Source: Dirofilaria immitis | Lineage: Eukaryota; Nematoda; Chromadorea; Rhabditida; Onchocercidae | NCBI GenBank assembly: GCA_024305405.1 | Contig: JAKNDB010000109.1 | Span: 806,001 to 870,000 of the forward strand | DNA length: 64,000 nt | Reading direction: 5' to 3' | Part shown: positions 10,881 through 45,200 of the stretch, in pieces | How positions within the stretch are numbered: position 1 is the first letter of the stretch | Layout: each line of letters opens with the position of its first letter | Notes under the pieces: generated by a model | Databases searched by the model: none | What the model saw: only the letters and a program-made list of their open reading frames with translations | Told to the model about the DNA's origin: nothing | Made by a program: the position numbers and the translations under genes

Positions 10881-13800
10881 GCAATCGTTTTTCTTTTTTT
10901 GTTTTTTTTTTCGATTTATCAAAATGAATTCTTTACCGCTTTATTGATAAAAGATAAGATATCATAGCCATTGAAAATAACTGAATTTTCCGATTTTTTT
11001 TCCATATTTTTCTAGAAAAATTCAAATTATATGTTATAGTATAATTTCTTGTTTTTACATCTTTTTGATTTTTTCATTTCGTATGATCTATCTTTCCAAT
11101 CAGTTTGTTGTTGTCGAGTTAGAAACTAAGGTATAAAATAACGTCTTAATCCTCCTCGATATGAAACAAACAATCATGACAGTATCAATTTTTTTTTATA
11201 ATCAAATATTTCAAGCTGAAATCATAGATGATAAGAAAGGGTTAACAATCATGGGAAACATTTTTTCTCATTTCTTCAATCCAAATTTTGTATTACCAAA
11301 AGATAATTGGTAAATGGTAATTCATCTAGGCTGTTGATCCGAAATTGCATCAAACTTACAACCGAATGTATGTATGATGCCGCATGCTAAATTGTATATT
11401 CTTCAAGTATTCAGTTTGCATATCATTTTCATTTCGCTTATTTTATTATTACTGTATATTAATTACTTTAGCCAAAATGTCCTAGGAAGATTTTCAGGTA
11501 AATATCGTTGTGGTTCATCGTAAAATTTAACAGACTCATTTGTCTCGGAATTGGATTTATAAAACGATATTTCCACTAGAAATAACGAAGTGAATTTTCT
11601 CCTGATATGGGAAGTCGGCAAATTAGATCCGTACCTTCGTGATAAAGATTGGCGCTATTAAGAAGTGATCCGGTCAGGCTATAATGTGAAGTGAGTACGC
11701 TTTAATCCATGTAACATAACATTAATGCTCAAAAATCATTGATGAAACTTAGCTAGTATTTGAACTGTTCTATGAAAAAGACTTCATATGCTTTTGTAAT
11801 TCTATTACTTTCACATTTCTTGTTAAATTTTCTAGGAGATTTTAGAGTACTTAATTTAGCAAGTGATTCGAGGAGAATTGTAATTGTCGTAAGCTGAGAT
11901 ATTATTTGTTCTAATTCTAATTTGTAACTTTCCATTTAATGATTAATTAGGAATAATTAGTAATGGATACAAATAATGAGATTGATATTGAATATTAAGA
12001 TTTTGAATAGATATCATTTTACAAATTTGTTGTATCCGTAAAGATAACGATCATCGCATGGAAGCAATGATTTTTTTTTTTTCAATTCTTTTGCAAAAAA
12101 AATAAAATGTATAAGACAAAATTAATGCCTTTTTTCTTTTACTCTGAAATTTTATATTAACAGATAATATTATCACCTGTATCTTCTACATTAATCAATC
12201 TGCTCAGCTAACGGTGATGATTTGCAAGAATTGATAATTTCAAAGAAAAAAGATGAAAACAATATGATAAATATGTTATGGTATAGTTTCAACGAAAAAA
12301 AAGAGTAATGCATAGAAGGGAAAAGGAAAACGATGAAAGCGAAGAGAAAATATAGTTGATGAAATATATTGATATAAATTTGAAGATATAGATAAGAGAA
12401 AAATTTATAAAAAGTTTTTTTTTTTAAATTATTTATGAAATAATAAATGCACAAGATGGGCGATTTACATATGTATATTTCTATAAAATGATTCGAATGA
12501 AATAATCATAAGCAGAGCAAAATAAATCAAATTCATTTTATCATATAATCTAGTTAATAATAATAACCATCAGAAGAGAGAAAAAATATTATAAAAGGAA
12601 AGTAACAAATTTCGTGAAAAACATTTCCGTCCGTTAAATATTCAAAGAAAAAAGGAAAGGAAAAAATAATATATCATAATGATAACAAAAAATCTTATGA
12701 CACATTTCACGAATTTATCTCATTAGAGGTTCATTTTGAATATCAATTTGTAAAATTCAAATTTTAATTTGGATTTTTTGCCGACAAAAACAAGACAGTT
12801 TTAATTTTTAACAAATAAAAAAATCACATAATGCGAAGAAAGTACGTATGATTAATTGATTATTGAAAATGAGCAAAAAAGAAAAAAAAGGACAAAAATG
12901 AAATATAAAAAAAAACGAAAGAAATTAAAACAAAGAAAGAATTTCTTTTCTTGTTTATCAAAATTAAATCCAGGATTAGGTTCAAATAGGCTAGCTAAAA
13001 ACAAACACACATTAAAAATCATCAAAAAAGATAAGATAAAATTATAGCATCATTTCCGACTTTTTTTTCCTGAAATTAACAAATTGAATTTCCTTAAAAA
13101 AAAATCTCATTTCTCTCAAGCAATAAGTGTCACTCCATCCTCTTTTTTTTAATACCGCTATAATAAAGAAAATTAAATTAGTGAAATTATTTCAGAAATA
13201 AAAAAAAGAAAAATACTGATTTGAATGCTTGAGAAATAACGAAAGACAGAAATGCCACTAATTAAATAAATGTTTCATTTACTAACAAAAGGAAAAATCA
13301 AAGATTGACGAGAACATTACGTAGATTTTGCAAAAAATAATTCAAAAAAATTAGATCTAAGAAAGAAAAAAATCATCAATTGTAGCAATAAATACCTTTT
13401 CAAACAACATGATCATGCATAAATGCATCTTTTTTTTACCATGATTCTTAACAGATGACAATCAAGAGAATCTTCAGTTCACGCACACACCAATGAGAAA
13501 ACTGATGACCCAAAAAAGTTAAGAATCCAAGAAACAAACATTCAAATCTCATGTGATATTATTTCACGTTAAAAACGCTCCTTCGATGTTTGGAAAAAAA
13601 CAAAAGATGATGAACAATAATTAATCGTTAAAGCAATGACAGCATAGTAGCGATATTGACAGTAACTGTATCAAGAGAAATGAAAGATCAAAATTATAGG
13701 ATTTTGGGATTGAAAAATGTAATTTCCCAGATGGTCAGTTGAATGGATGGAATCTTACCAATCGCATATAATAAAGAATAATAAAAGACGACACTGAAAA

Positions 13801-14424
13801 GATGAATAAAAGTTTAGGACTGTTCAGAAAAAGAGCTTCCTGAGATTATATCCTAGGAAGCTCATCATCCTGCAAGCCCATGGGTCGGAGAAAGCTTAAG
13901 TCCTGTAATCAAAATACTTAGCTTCGAAATTACTCATTAATGTTATGGATGAACCCAAATACTGAGATTAACTCTTTTTCATTATACTTTGTGCAACATT
14001 TCACCTAGATAAGGTTACTCCTGGGAAATGATTCTAAAAACTCATATTTGTTAATTTAAATTAGATGAGAACTTTATTAAACTCTTTAACGGAGTGCAAA
14101 ATTCTCTTCTCTCCTTTTAGGAATCTTAAATTAGGATAAGGTCAACGGTTATCATGTATTAAAAGAGGTGAACTATCAAGGCACACTAATAAAAATGCTC
14201 AAGTGTGCTTTTTTTTAATTCTATTATCGAATTTTCTTTTTTTTCATCTAATTTGAGGGAAAATAGAGTACAAGTGTTTCAGAGATCATTCTATTATCAA
14301 CTGTCAGCTTGATACCTAAAAAAAAGGTAAGGAAGTAAGAGGAGATAGTAAGAGGAGATAATTGCACGGTATAGCAAAAATAAATTACAACCGGGATTTA
14401 AGGCAAATAAACTTGCGGACAATA

Positions 14425-14500
14425 CGCACACACACACACACACCGCATACACACACACACACATACACATACACAACATGCACACACACTCACACACATA
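14425..14500. repeat. (CA)n microsatellite
   Basis: Imperfect CACACA run with CATACA interruptions. It explains the cysteine/valine-rich open frame on the minus strand here. Confidence 0.95.
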
Positions 14501-14618
14501 GAGACATAAATACGCATAAACACATGAAGTGATGATACGTGTATTAAAAAAACAGTGTTGTAATGAGGAGATAAAGGAGCAAATGATCGGACATGAAGCC
14601 AATCTTCTGTGATATATA

Positions 14619-14624
14619 TTTATT
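14619..14624 (-). terminator. Candidate poly(A) signal, distal Ca2+ pump isoform
   Basis: AATAAA on the minus strand, about 358 nt after the TGA at 14982-14984. Hexamer match only. Confidence 0.35.
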
Positions 14625-14644
14625 TTACATTTAAAACGAAAAAG

Positions 14645-14860
14645 ATGAAGCGATTGCTGAGTTTTATTGAAAGTATCAGATCAATCTCAACTTCTATTCA
14701 CCAATCGGTACTGATATATACATATTATACCGACGATATCGCTTCTAATTGTTTCGATTGTCGCGAACCAGATCGTGAAACAATACCTGAAAATAATTTT
14801 GAGGTAAATCAAGAAATTGAATTGAAAGATAACGTAAATGCTGAAAACATAATAATATGA
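14645..14860 (+). CDS. Possible small hypothetical protein
   Basis: Open frame of 71 codons from an ATG to a TGA, less biased in composition than the surrounding spurious frames (it includes FDCREPDRE and a C-terminal acidic part ENNFEVNQEIELKD). It lies antisense to the likely 3' UTR of the distal Ca2+ pump isoform. No family was recognised. It could be a real small gene, an exon of an unseen gene (a GTAAATC donor-like site occurs inside), or chance; frames of this length are expected by chance in a window of this size. Confidence 0.2.
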   Translation: MKRLLSFIESIRSISTSIHQSVLIYTYYTDDIASNCFDCREPDRETIPENNFEVNQEIELKDNVNAENIII

Positions 14861-14981
14861 AGTGCCGTATATAGCAGCAGATAGTAATACTAAACAAATA
14901 GGTATATTGGATGATAATAGATGATGACACAAGAAGTTATACATATATAGCCCGATTCATGTCCATTTAATGGAAAAAGAA

Positions 14982-35464
<20,483 letters not shown>

Positions 35465-35478
35465 GGTTACACCTCCCT
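35465..35478 (-). promoter_or_regulatory. Splice acceptor just upstream of Ca2+ pump ATG
   Basis: A CTATAG acceptor lies 12 nt upstream of the ATG at 35464-35462. So short a leader suggests either an SL trans-splice site or the start of an exon following a noncoding 5' exon further right. Confidence 0.4.
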
Positions 35479-38200
35479 ATAGCAATAATTGTTACGATTA
35501 AGATTTTCCGAAATAGCAAATATATAGAACCTCCCAGCATCCATTCATTCGTTTGGTTGAAAAAGCTTACTTCTCCTCCTCTCCTTAAACGTCCTTAAAC
35601 GTAGCTGCATGTCAAACAATGACAAAGAAAACACAGAGAAACAATTTTTTTAACATAAAAGATTTTTGCTGTTTTGACTTACACAGAGAATCTTTTTGCC
35701 ACGTTCAATCTAATTATTTTCCCTCTTTTTATTAAGATGAATAAAAAACCAAAAGAACGGATAACTTATAAAGAGCACTATTACTCAAGGAAAAAAAATT
35801 GTAAAATAAGTTGATATTTAAAAATTATAAAACGACATTTCATTTCCTCAGATAATTCTATGAACTAAATGCTTTAACCATCGCTATGAATATAAAAATG
35901 ACTCTCTTTTCAAATGTTTTACTCAATGCTGAAAGGAAAGAATCTAACAGAACATAATTGAATGTCATATATACCTCAAAAGAAATCATCACTCTCGCTA
36001 TAGCTTAATAATCTTTTACCTTCTACTAAGATGGAAGACACCTCGCACACCTGTACCAACTTCCCTGTGCCAATTTCGATTGAATTTCGATTATGTCGTC
36101 CAGCTCTGCAAATATTACACCTGTTCAGGAATTGTATAACACGAATAAATGAGGCAATGACGATATCCAACCCTACGAAGATTCTATCCAGCTAATACTT
36201 GAAAGAATTATATCGCTATACGAATTCATGTCACGAATAAGGCATTAACCTTTAATGAATTAAGAACTATAGCATTATCCTAAATGTAAATGGAAATTTT
36301 TTCTTTCTTCATTGAAAACCTTAAACTTAACGTTTCGGTTCTTCTAATCTTTTAACATTCTTTCGAGAACAATCCTCAACATACCTAATATGAACAACAA
36401 CATGGCAGAAAATATCGATTTGAAAAATTTATTCTCTCAAATTTTAAGAACTGCGAAAAGTATTGTCTAAATTTACAACATTTTGAAAGTAATGCATATT
36501 CACTTGATGATAAAATTTCGAACAATCTGTACGTATCAAAATAGCGAGAAAAAAACATATTACTAAAAGAATAATTCGATCAAGAAGATAGTCATAAAAA
36601 TCCGAGAAAACCGAAATTTTGAATGGTAAATTTTTAAACTGAGGAAGGAAACGGAGATGAAACAATTACAAAACGACCGAAATAAAAGAAACAAAAAAAT
36701 TGAACAATAAAATCGAGAAAGAAAGCGTTCTCGATCAAAAATAGTAAAAGATAAAAAAATAAAAAGATCACACGTAAAGAACTAAAAAAAAATTTACTGA
36801 ATACTAAAAATACATTTATAACCAACCTATTTGTACCATAAATTTTCATCTAAGCTTATGCTTTTCGATTATAATATTCGGAAATTTTTGAGAAGAAATT
36901 GATAGCAAAACCTATCACTAATCATTATCTTTCTTCTTTCTCAATCCGTTCTATTCAGCCTATCTGCCATGTCAATTTTTACGCCCACAAGCAACACTTA
37001 TTGATAAATTCATCTGTCTTGTATACAGGCCAACTGTTCAAAATTTACTGCTTTATCACTAAAAATGAACGAGCGCCAATTTAAAAACTTTTTGTTCAAA
37101 TAAATCAAAAGAAAAAAACTATTTATCAGTATTCTTTGTTCGAAAAAGAAAAGATATAAATATAACATTGCACATAGCGCTATTGTTGTATAAATCAAAT
37201 TTTATCAAATTTCCCTCATTATCTTCTTCTATTATGATTATAAATATTTTTGAAAAAGTGAATTTGAATGATAAAAATTTTTATTTAAATTTCAATCGAT
37301 AAAATTTTACTGATCACTTAACTTATGATTTAAAATATTTTCCAAAATATCTTCCTACTTATATATTTCACTTTTCTCGAAATAAAAAGAAGCAAAAAAA
37401 GAGAAAAAATGGAAAATAAGTACGAAGCGAAAAGAAAGAAATAAATAATGTACATTTGATATCGAAAATAAAAAAGTAAATGAAATGAAATGGAATGAAA
37501 TGAATAACTTGTTAACCGGATAAAATTAAAAATAAATTAGAACTGAATACTTGATTCGATTGAAGGAAAATAAAATGGTGGGAGGAAGGAAGGTTGAAAC
37601 GTAATAATGCTAAAAATTTCTGCGAAAACATATGCTTGTTCAAGATGAAGGGATGAAAACAAAAAAAAAAAAAAGGAAGGAAAATGAAAAAAATTGAGGT
37701 ATGAACAAAAAGGTAGAGAGAGAGAGATAAAGAAAGACATAGGGAGGAGAAGAAAAGAAAAGAAGAGAGGAGAAGAAGAATGAGAAAAAAGAAGGAAAGA
37801 TTGATATACTTTCACAAAAAAAAGGTAAGAGATGAGATAAACGATAAATGAGAAAAGAGAAAAGCTTTTTACAAAGATGCGAGAGAGAAAATAAATAATT
37901 TTGCATGTTTAGATTACAGAGAGAGGTAAGATGGTTCGAACAAACTTAATGCATGCATATTGCAGTTTTTTTCAACGCATGCAGCATGCAATATGCATGC
38001 ATTGCAAGTACGTTTTCTTAATATATAGGCAAATTCTGACAAAAAAAAGAAAATAATAATAATGCAAAATAGCGTGAAAAGCGTATATGAATGAATGATG
38101 GAATCTACGATCGTTTTGCAATGCGCGCTGCAGCAAAGCGATTGAAAAGCCATCAGAGCAGCTGCAGTTGAAAAATTTTTCTTACATATCTATCAGTTAC
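35479..38200. other. 5' flank of Ca2+ pump, no gene seen
   Basis: Presumed promoter and 5' UTR intron region. It is AT-rich with a purine-rich patch (37550-37820). A TGCATGC-rich patch with imperfect palindromes lies at 37950-38010. No protein gene is supported. Confidence 0.5.
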
Positions 38201-38218
38201 ATTTGCAATCACAGCACG

Positions 38219-38332
38219 AACACATACATACATACACACATACATACATACAATATACATATACATACATACACATACATACATACACATACATACATAC
38301 ACATACATATATATATACACATACATAGATAT
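38219..38332. repeat. (CATA)n microsatellite
   Basis: Runs of CATA/CACATA, with a second block of the same kind at 38463-38550. The Tyr/Val/Cys- and His/Thr-rich open frames here are products of the repeat. Confidence 0.95.
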
Positions 38333-38462
38333 GAATCCTTCCCCGTGGGACTCTGTAGATATCTTTGCTAGATCTTTTAGTTACTATCAAAACCGCTTAC
38401 AACCGCTCATCCATCTAGTTATCATCTCTGTCATACCGGTATCTGAATCACATCAGGAAGCA

Positions 38463-38550
38463 GTGTATGTATACACATACGCACACACATACATATCACA
38501 CATACACGCACATACACACACATACACACACACATACATACATACATAAT
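38463..38550. repeat. (CA/CATA)n microsatellite, second block
   Basis: Mixed ACACAT/ACATAC repeats separated from the first block by about 130 bp of unique sequence. Confidence 0.9.
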
Positions 38551-38674
38551 TATGCAGAGATGTAGATGAGAACGAAATTACGCTATCAGTGAATATTTCT
38601 TGGAATGGGCTAAGAAATCGGCGGGAAAAATATAGATCCGAGAGAATTCAATAGAAATCAGGGAACGGTAACAG

Positions 38675-38872
38675 AATCTTGTCTGAGATGTAATTTGATC
38701 TTAGTTGAGACGTAAATTGATCTTATTTGAGACGTAAATTGATCTGGTTTGAAACGTATCTTATTCGAAATGTAAATTGATCTTGTTTAAGATATAAATA
38801 AATGATCATATTTACGACATAAATTGATCTCATTTAAGATATAAATTGATTTTATTTAAGACATTAATTTAC
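38675..38872. repeat. 22-bp minisatellite, about nine diverged copies
   Basis: The unit is close to GATCTTATTTGAGACGTAAATT. Copies decay from left to right (TTGAGACGTAAATT, TTGAAACGT, TTCGAAATGTAAATT, TTTAAGATATAAATT). No coding potential. Confidence 0.85.
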
Positions 38873-39202
38873 TCATCATTTTATTATGCTTCTTATCGAT
38901 AATTGATATCATATATTCATCTCATTTCAGCAATATAATTATTCAAGAAAGAAAAAACAATGTCATGAAATACAATAAATAATGGGAATATTTTGATTTC
39001 ATTTTATGATAAAAATGATTAAAAAAATTGATTTTTTTAAATTTTTCTTTTCATAATTAACAATAATAATGATACTAATAGTTAATATGCTTCTTACATA
39101 TTTTATTGATTGTATGATAACAATTTTTTTCCCCTCTTCCCGATGATTTAAAGCAAGACCAGTTTGTATGATAAAACACTCAAATCTCTAGATGGAGCAG
39201 GA

Positions 39203-39260
39203 AAGAAGAGAAGAAGAAGAAGAAGAAGAAGAAGAAGAAGAAGAAGAAGAAGAAGAAGAG
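39203..39260. repeat. (GAA)n microsatellite
   Basis: About 19 GAA units, nearly pure, purine on the plus strand. Confidence 0.95.
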
Positions 39261-42200
39261 GATGTGTCATCATAGTTGAAATGACAACGATTGAAACATA
39301 GTAAACTTCAAGACATGTATATTTGGTTCACACATTGTTAGATTATTGTTTTCTTTCTTTTATTTTTTTTTGTTGTTCAAATTTGGATAATAATAATGAT
39401 TAATGGTAATAGTAACAATAACGATAATAACGATAACAATAATAATAACGATAATAATGATAATAATAATAGAAATCGTTTATTAGTGATTACTGTACAG
39501 CTTGATTATAAACTATTGATTATAGTTTGTTCGATATAAAATTCATATAAAATATGATAAATTATGAGAAGAAGGAAAAAAACTAGATTTTAAATAAGAA
39601 AAGAAAAATAAATATTATTTTTCAAAAGTATACTTTTTCACTTTCACTTTCATCCTTTCTTTAAATTCATTTCATTATTGATATATGTGTTTATTCGTTA
39701 AGTAATAATTTTTATTTTATAAGCAAAAAAAAAAGAAAAGAAAATGAACATTCTTTCATTTGATAAAAATATCATCGAAAACGATCGTTTGATGATCGAT
39801 GAGTAGAAAAATCAGTTAGTTATCAGATGAGGAAAATATTCGAAATAACAATTGACGCAAAAGTTAGTTATCTGTCATTTTTAGTGTAAGCGTTATATAC
39901 GAAAAGCATATATATATATATATTGATGTAAACAAAAAATTTAAAGTTCATTTTAACCAATACATTTAATGCATGATGTAAATAACATATAGTTATGTAA
40001 ATCGATATTATTTACTAAAAAAAAAAATTTTTAATTTTCAAAACATTCTTTTTTTTTTATTTTCCCAATTTATACTTTAAAAAAAAAAGACTTGTAATAT
40101 AATGAGTACTTTTTCTGTTTTTTTCATTTTATTATTTGTTTTGTACTAATTAATCATAAAAGAATTTAATTTAAGTTTTAGGCTTAGTATAAGAATTATC
40201 TTAACTTAGACTAGTTTTAAAGCCTAGTATCAAATATAGCCAATTTATGTAGGAATGAATATAACAATATTGTTAGATATTAGTTAAATCAAAACGAATC
40301 GAAAATTTCTGAAATAGAGGATGGTGTAAATAAAACGATTAAATTATCGACAATTTTATGAATTAGTTTCGGAAAATTAGACATTAGCCGGATACGAATC
40401 TGGTTTATATTTAGCCTATCATAAATAAACGTATTTAATGAATAATGATTACTATAAAAGAAAAAGTTTTGCATCATATTCTGATTATCGTACAAGTTTG
40501 TTTACGGATGATCATGAATCAGAGGATTAAAATTTGAAATGATAATATAATGTACGAAACGAGATAAAAAAACTTGTTGGCACAACGGAACTTTTAAAAA
40601 AAAAAACTACTTTATATATATTCTTTACTACGTTTTCACCATATATATTTTTTTAATTTTCTTTAAATTTGCATATTATCAAATTGTATAACTATTTTTA
40701 CACTGTATTATACCGTGATCTTTTTTAATTGTAGTTACGGTACAGCTAGATTGATACGAGTGTTTTTGGAACGCATTAATCTCAATAAAAACATTAAAAA
40801 GATTTGAATAAATAATTAAAATTATTCAAAAATATTAAAATTAAAAAAAGAATTCAGTTTTTCAAGAGCTAGTTACAGTATTACTAAAGTGATAACGCAC
40901 AAAAAGAAATAATAATTATTTCAAGTTTATTTTTATAATAATTCTTATTTCATAAACTTTCATGTTTATAACGAACTATGAAATAATAGTAATAATATGA
41001 TGTTAAATGTTTGAATATGCATAACGATAATGATAACAATAATGATAATAATAATAACATAACATTGAATATTTGAATATATATATTTCGCTACTATAAT
41101 TTTAACAAATATCAGTTAACTGTTGTTTAAAACAAAAAAAAAATTAATTAAAGGTTGATAATGAATCGAAATGAAATGAATAAAATTAGGTATCGTTTGA
41201 TTCGATTAATCAAATTCATAAAATAAAAAATCACGAAATAAGAGAGAGAGAAGAGAAGGGAAAAAGAGAGGGAGAAAGAGAGAGGAAGGGAGAGAGAGAG
41301 AGAGAGAAGAGAGAGAGAGGAAAAAACGACCTTTTTAATAATTGTGAAATTACAAATGTTCAAAATTTAACAGATTATTTTCATCTTTTAATCTTTTTTC
41401 ATTAAATAATGCTGTTAATAATAACTATTAAAAATGACTAAAAGATATTTTAAAATTTAAAATAAAAATTTTCCATCTTTTTTCCCTCTCATTGTCTTTT
41501 CTTTCCACCTTCCTTTCTGTATTTCCTATTTCTATTTTTATCATTCATTCTCATCCTCTCTTTTTTTATTATACTATTTTGTTTTATATGAAATATATTG
41601 GAATTAAAATAGTAGAAATTTTGGAAAAATAAATTAATAATTGTTTTTTTTTCATATTTTCCCACGAGAATTCGATTTACTTCCATTATGAAATACAAAT
41701 ATAAAGGGATAGAGAGAGGGACAGAGAGGGAGAAAAAGAGGAGAGAGAGAGAGAAAGAGAAAGAGAAGAAAGGAAAAATATAAGTGAACATAATTATTGC
41801 TTCATTTTACGAATGATTAAAAAAATTTTTTTCCTTCTAAAATACTCCTATTATTTCATTCGTTTAGAAAAGCATTGAGATGTATACATATATATATATA
41901 TATGTAAATATAAGTATACACACGCGCATATGCGCACGCATGCATGCAGTATACATATACATGCAGCATATGCATGAAAACACATGCATGCATATAATTT
42001 ATATTTTCTTAAATAGTATATTAAATTATTTTGCGTAAAAGAAAAGCAAAAGAATGAGAATAGGTGAAATTAAATTAAAGCGTATGCAAGCAATTTTGCA
42101 GGTGAAAATTCGTGAATATCAATTAGCGAAAAAAAGAAAAAGGGGAGAGACGACGAGAGTAATGTGTGATTTAAAAAATCAAATATCATTTGGTATATTT

Positions 42201-45200
42201 GTTAGTAAAATTTTAGGTACAAAATTTTCGGGTAATATTTATGATTGATATTTTATATATATATAAAAATATATATATATATCAAAATCGATTTACTTAA
42301 TATTTTAAGTATCGATTTATTCATTATCAGATGAAATAATTATTTACGAAATTTTTAATATAAATAGGAATTGTTCTTTTTTTTTTGCCTTTCCTATTGC
42401 AACAAATCATAAGTTAACATATTTTTGAGTAAAAATATTTTCTAAAAAATTATTGTATAATTTGGCTAAATTGATAAATTTAATTACTGAAAAAAAAAAA
42501 ATGGAATCGTTTTTCGGCTCTCGTCGATTTGCTTTCAAATTCGAACTTTTTATCAGTTTCTGTTTGGATGAAAATTATAAATGTTATTGGAATCCATAAC
42601 TGAGAATTTGAAATAGTATATCAAATTATGGAATGAAAAATAACATCTATTAATTGTGAAAATATTTCGAGAATTAAATCGAATTTGTCTGAAATTTAAA
42701 ATCCCCGAAGAGTTTGATTATTTTTTTCTTTTTACTATTTTTTTTTGCTCCAATGATAATCTCAATTATCGAAATTGTAATTGCTTGCTTATAATATTAA
42801 CCTTTTTTTTTTTTTTTTGCGAGAAAATTGGAAGGAATAAATAAGTGATGAAACGAGGAGGGAACTTTTTAGAGGAACGAAATGAAATACTCAATAAATT
42901 AATGATAAATAAATAAATAAATATATTCATGTATCGGTTACAGTTATGGAGTGAAATTTTTAAAAAAAAAAAAAAAAAAAAGAGTAAGATGGACGATGTG
43001 AAAATTGATTAGATTCTCACATCAATGCTTCAGAAATTTTCTTTTTTTTTTCATCATATTCCAAGCATTACTTAATAATATCTGAAAAGAAATTGGAAAA
43101 TTTTTAAATATTTCCATTACTTTATTAATTTTATTTTTTTGCTTCAAATATTAGAAGACGAAATACGAGAAATGATAAGTCCATTGATATCGATATCAAG
43201 GGAGGAAATTAAGAGAAAAGACAAGATAATTAAAATAGAATTTCAATTAGAATAGTACGCGACTTGAAGAACTTTTAAATAATTAATAGAAATGAGATGA
43301 TAAACAATTTTTAAACAAAAAAAAAAAAAAAAAAAAAAAAACGATGTAATCATTGATACTAATCTTGATTTGTTATGAGAATTTGTTACATAATTTATTT
43401 ATAAATTATAATTTGAAATTCCGCGAAAAAAAAAAAAGACTTTATAGGTATAATATTGAAACTTTATAGCATGATATAAATATCGTATACAAAAATTTCA
43501 TCGTACCACAATTATGTTAGATATTATGTAAGCCAATAAAAATTGAATAAAACATTTATATATCAATTTCAAAAATGTAAACATATCCTTCCTTTCTCTA
43601 ACAAAAAAAAAAAAAAGGAAAATAAAATTAATATTTCATATTTTTGATAAAAAAATATATGAAAATAAATTAGCTCAAGTTTTGATAAAAATAAATTAAT
43701 TTAAAAGTTTTTTTATCATATCATAACTAATCAGTGGTACTACTAAACATTTTATCAATATAATTAATAACAAAAAAAAATTAGTAAATTATACTATACT
43801 ATAAATTGTGAAAATTTTTTTAATTTAATTTCAAATCATTTTTCTTTTTATTCTAAAACATATATTTATTATTAAAGAATGATTTCTAAAGTTTTTTCAT
43901 CCTAAAAACTTTTTAAAATTTGGGGAGAAAAAAGAAGAACAGAGTAGATGAATGAGAGAGGAAGAGAAAAATAGGAAAAAATAGAGGGAGAAGGAAAATA
44001 AATAAAGATAAGAGAAAGAGAGAGCGAGAGAGAGAAAAGAGAAAGAGGGATGAAAGTAAGGCAGTTGTACTTCTCTTTTTTTCTTTTTTTTTTTTTTAAA
44101 TCAAAGGTGGGTATATTTTTGCCCGGAAACCTCAATCAAACTTTTTCAAGATGTAAATTTAATCCCTTCCAACTCAAATAGCATTTGTGATATTTTTGTT
44201 TGCATAGGCATTTGAATGCTTGTTGTTGACATACACATGCATACACATACACATACACATACACACACATACATATACATATACACATATAGCAGACATA
44301 TATAACTTTCATCTGATTAACAGACCATTAAATAAGCAGAAAAAGTCTTCTAATTTTATCCCCTTAGTTGGCAGCTTTTTCCTCCGTTAAATCTTCATTC
44401 ATTTTCAACAAAATGTGGCACGAAAGAGAGAGAGAGGGCGAGAGAGCGAGAGGGTGAGAGAGAGTGAAAATGTTCCTATTTACTTATTACGTTTCATTAT
44501 GTGTTTCATACCAACTCTCTATCAATTTATTTATTGTTGCCAGAATGGATGAATGCAAAATGACTCGAGAATTCTCGACGAAGTTTCCCTACCAAACCAA
44601 ATCTAATCTATTCATGCTTGAATGGCCGAAAAATGATCCCTTCCATAAAAAGTTTATCTGAGAGAAAAATAATGAAAATTCGAAAATTCTCGAGGAAGGA
44701 AAAAGAAACGAATAAATCCAATCATATATCTGGTATCATTTGAAAATGTTAGTGTATAGCTTGATTCATTTGTTATATAAACTTATGATCTACTAGAAAA
44801 CAATGAAATTTGAGAATTTTCGAGAGATAAATTTTAATCTATGATTATTATCATCACTGAAAATATCTAATCCTTCATTTAATCATTTGATTATATTTGC
44901 TTAATATAATCTTGATAATAGCAAATAAAATTTGATTGTGCAGTTAATCGGTTTAAAAATTTATGATTATTAAGTGATAATTATTTTCAATAATAAATAA
45001 ATTTGTTTCAATGGATCATTTTAATGATTGAGAATATGCTATAAATATGCTAATAATTCGATAGAAAATGAGATAATTTAGATTTAAAGAAGAAAAAAAT
45101 TTAGAAATAAAATTGTAATATATTTTTTTATATTCCTTTTTAAAAGTTAGGTTATGTGTTAATTTCAGATTTGATGAAGAAATATTCAGATTATATAAAT

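Larger units (their letters stand above)
10388..14618. other. Convergent intergenic region
   Basis: The 3' flank between the SET/MYND gene (plus) and the Ca2+ pump (minus). It is AT-rich with many A and T runs; the open frames are short and strongly biased in composition. A (CA)n tract lies at 14425-14500. No further gene was recognised. Confidence 0.55.

Noticed and set aside
36061..36115. Exon-like stretch on minus (GCAG acceptor, LDDIIEIQSKLAQG, GTGTGC donor) upstream of the Ca2+ pump
   Set aside because: Reads like protein, but its phase would run into a stop when joined to the first coding exon, and no partner exon was found.
38219..38550. Repeat-spacer look of the CATA blocks, considered as a CRISPR-like array
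   Set aside because: Eukaryotic microsatellite; units are 4-6 bp with no regular spacers.
42054..42248. 64-codon plus frame MRIGEIKLKRMQAILQ...
   Set aside because: Isolated, biased composition, no similarity recognised.
44470..44661. Plus frame with a hydrophobic start (MFLFTYYVSLCVSY...) that could pass as a secreted peptide
   Set aside because: Follows a GA microsatellite, no recognised family, length within chance expectation.
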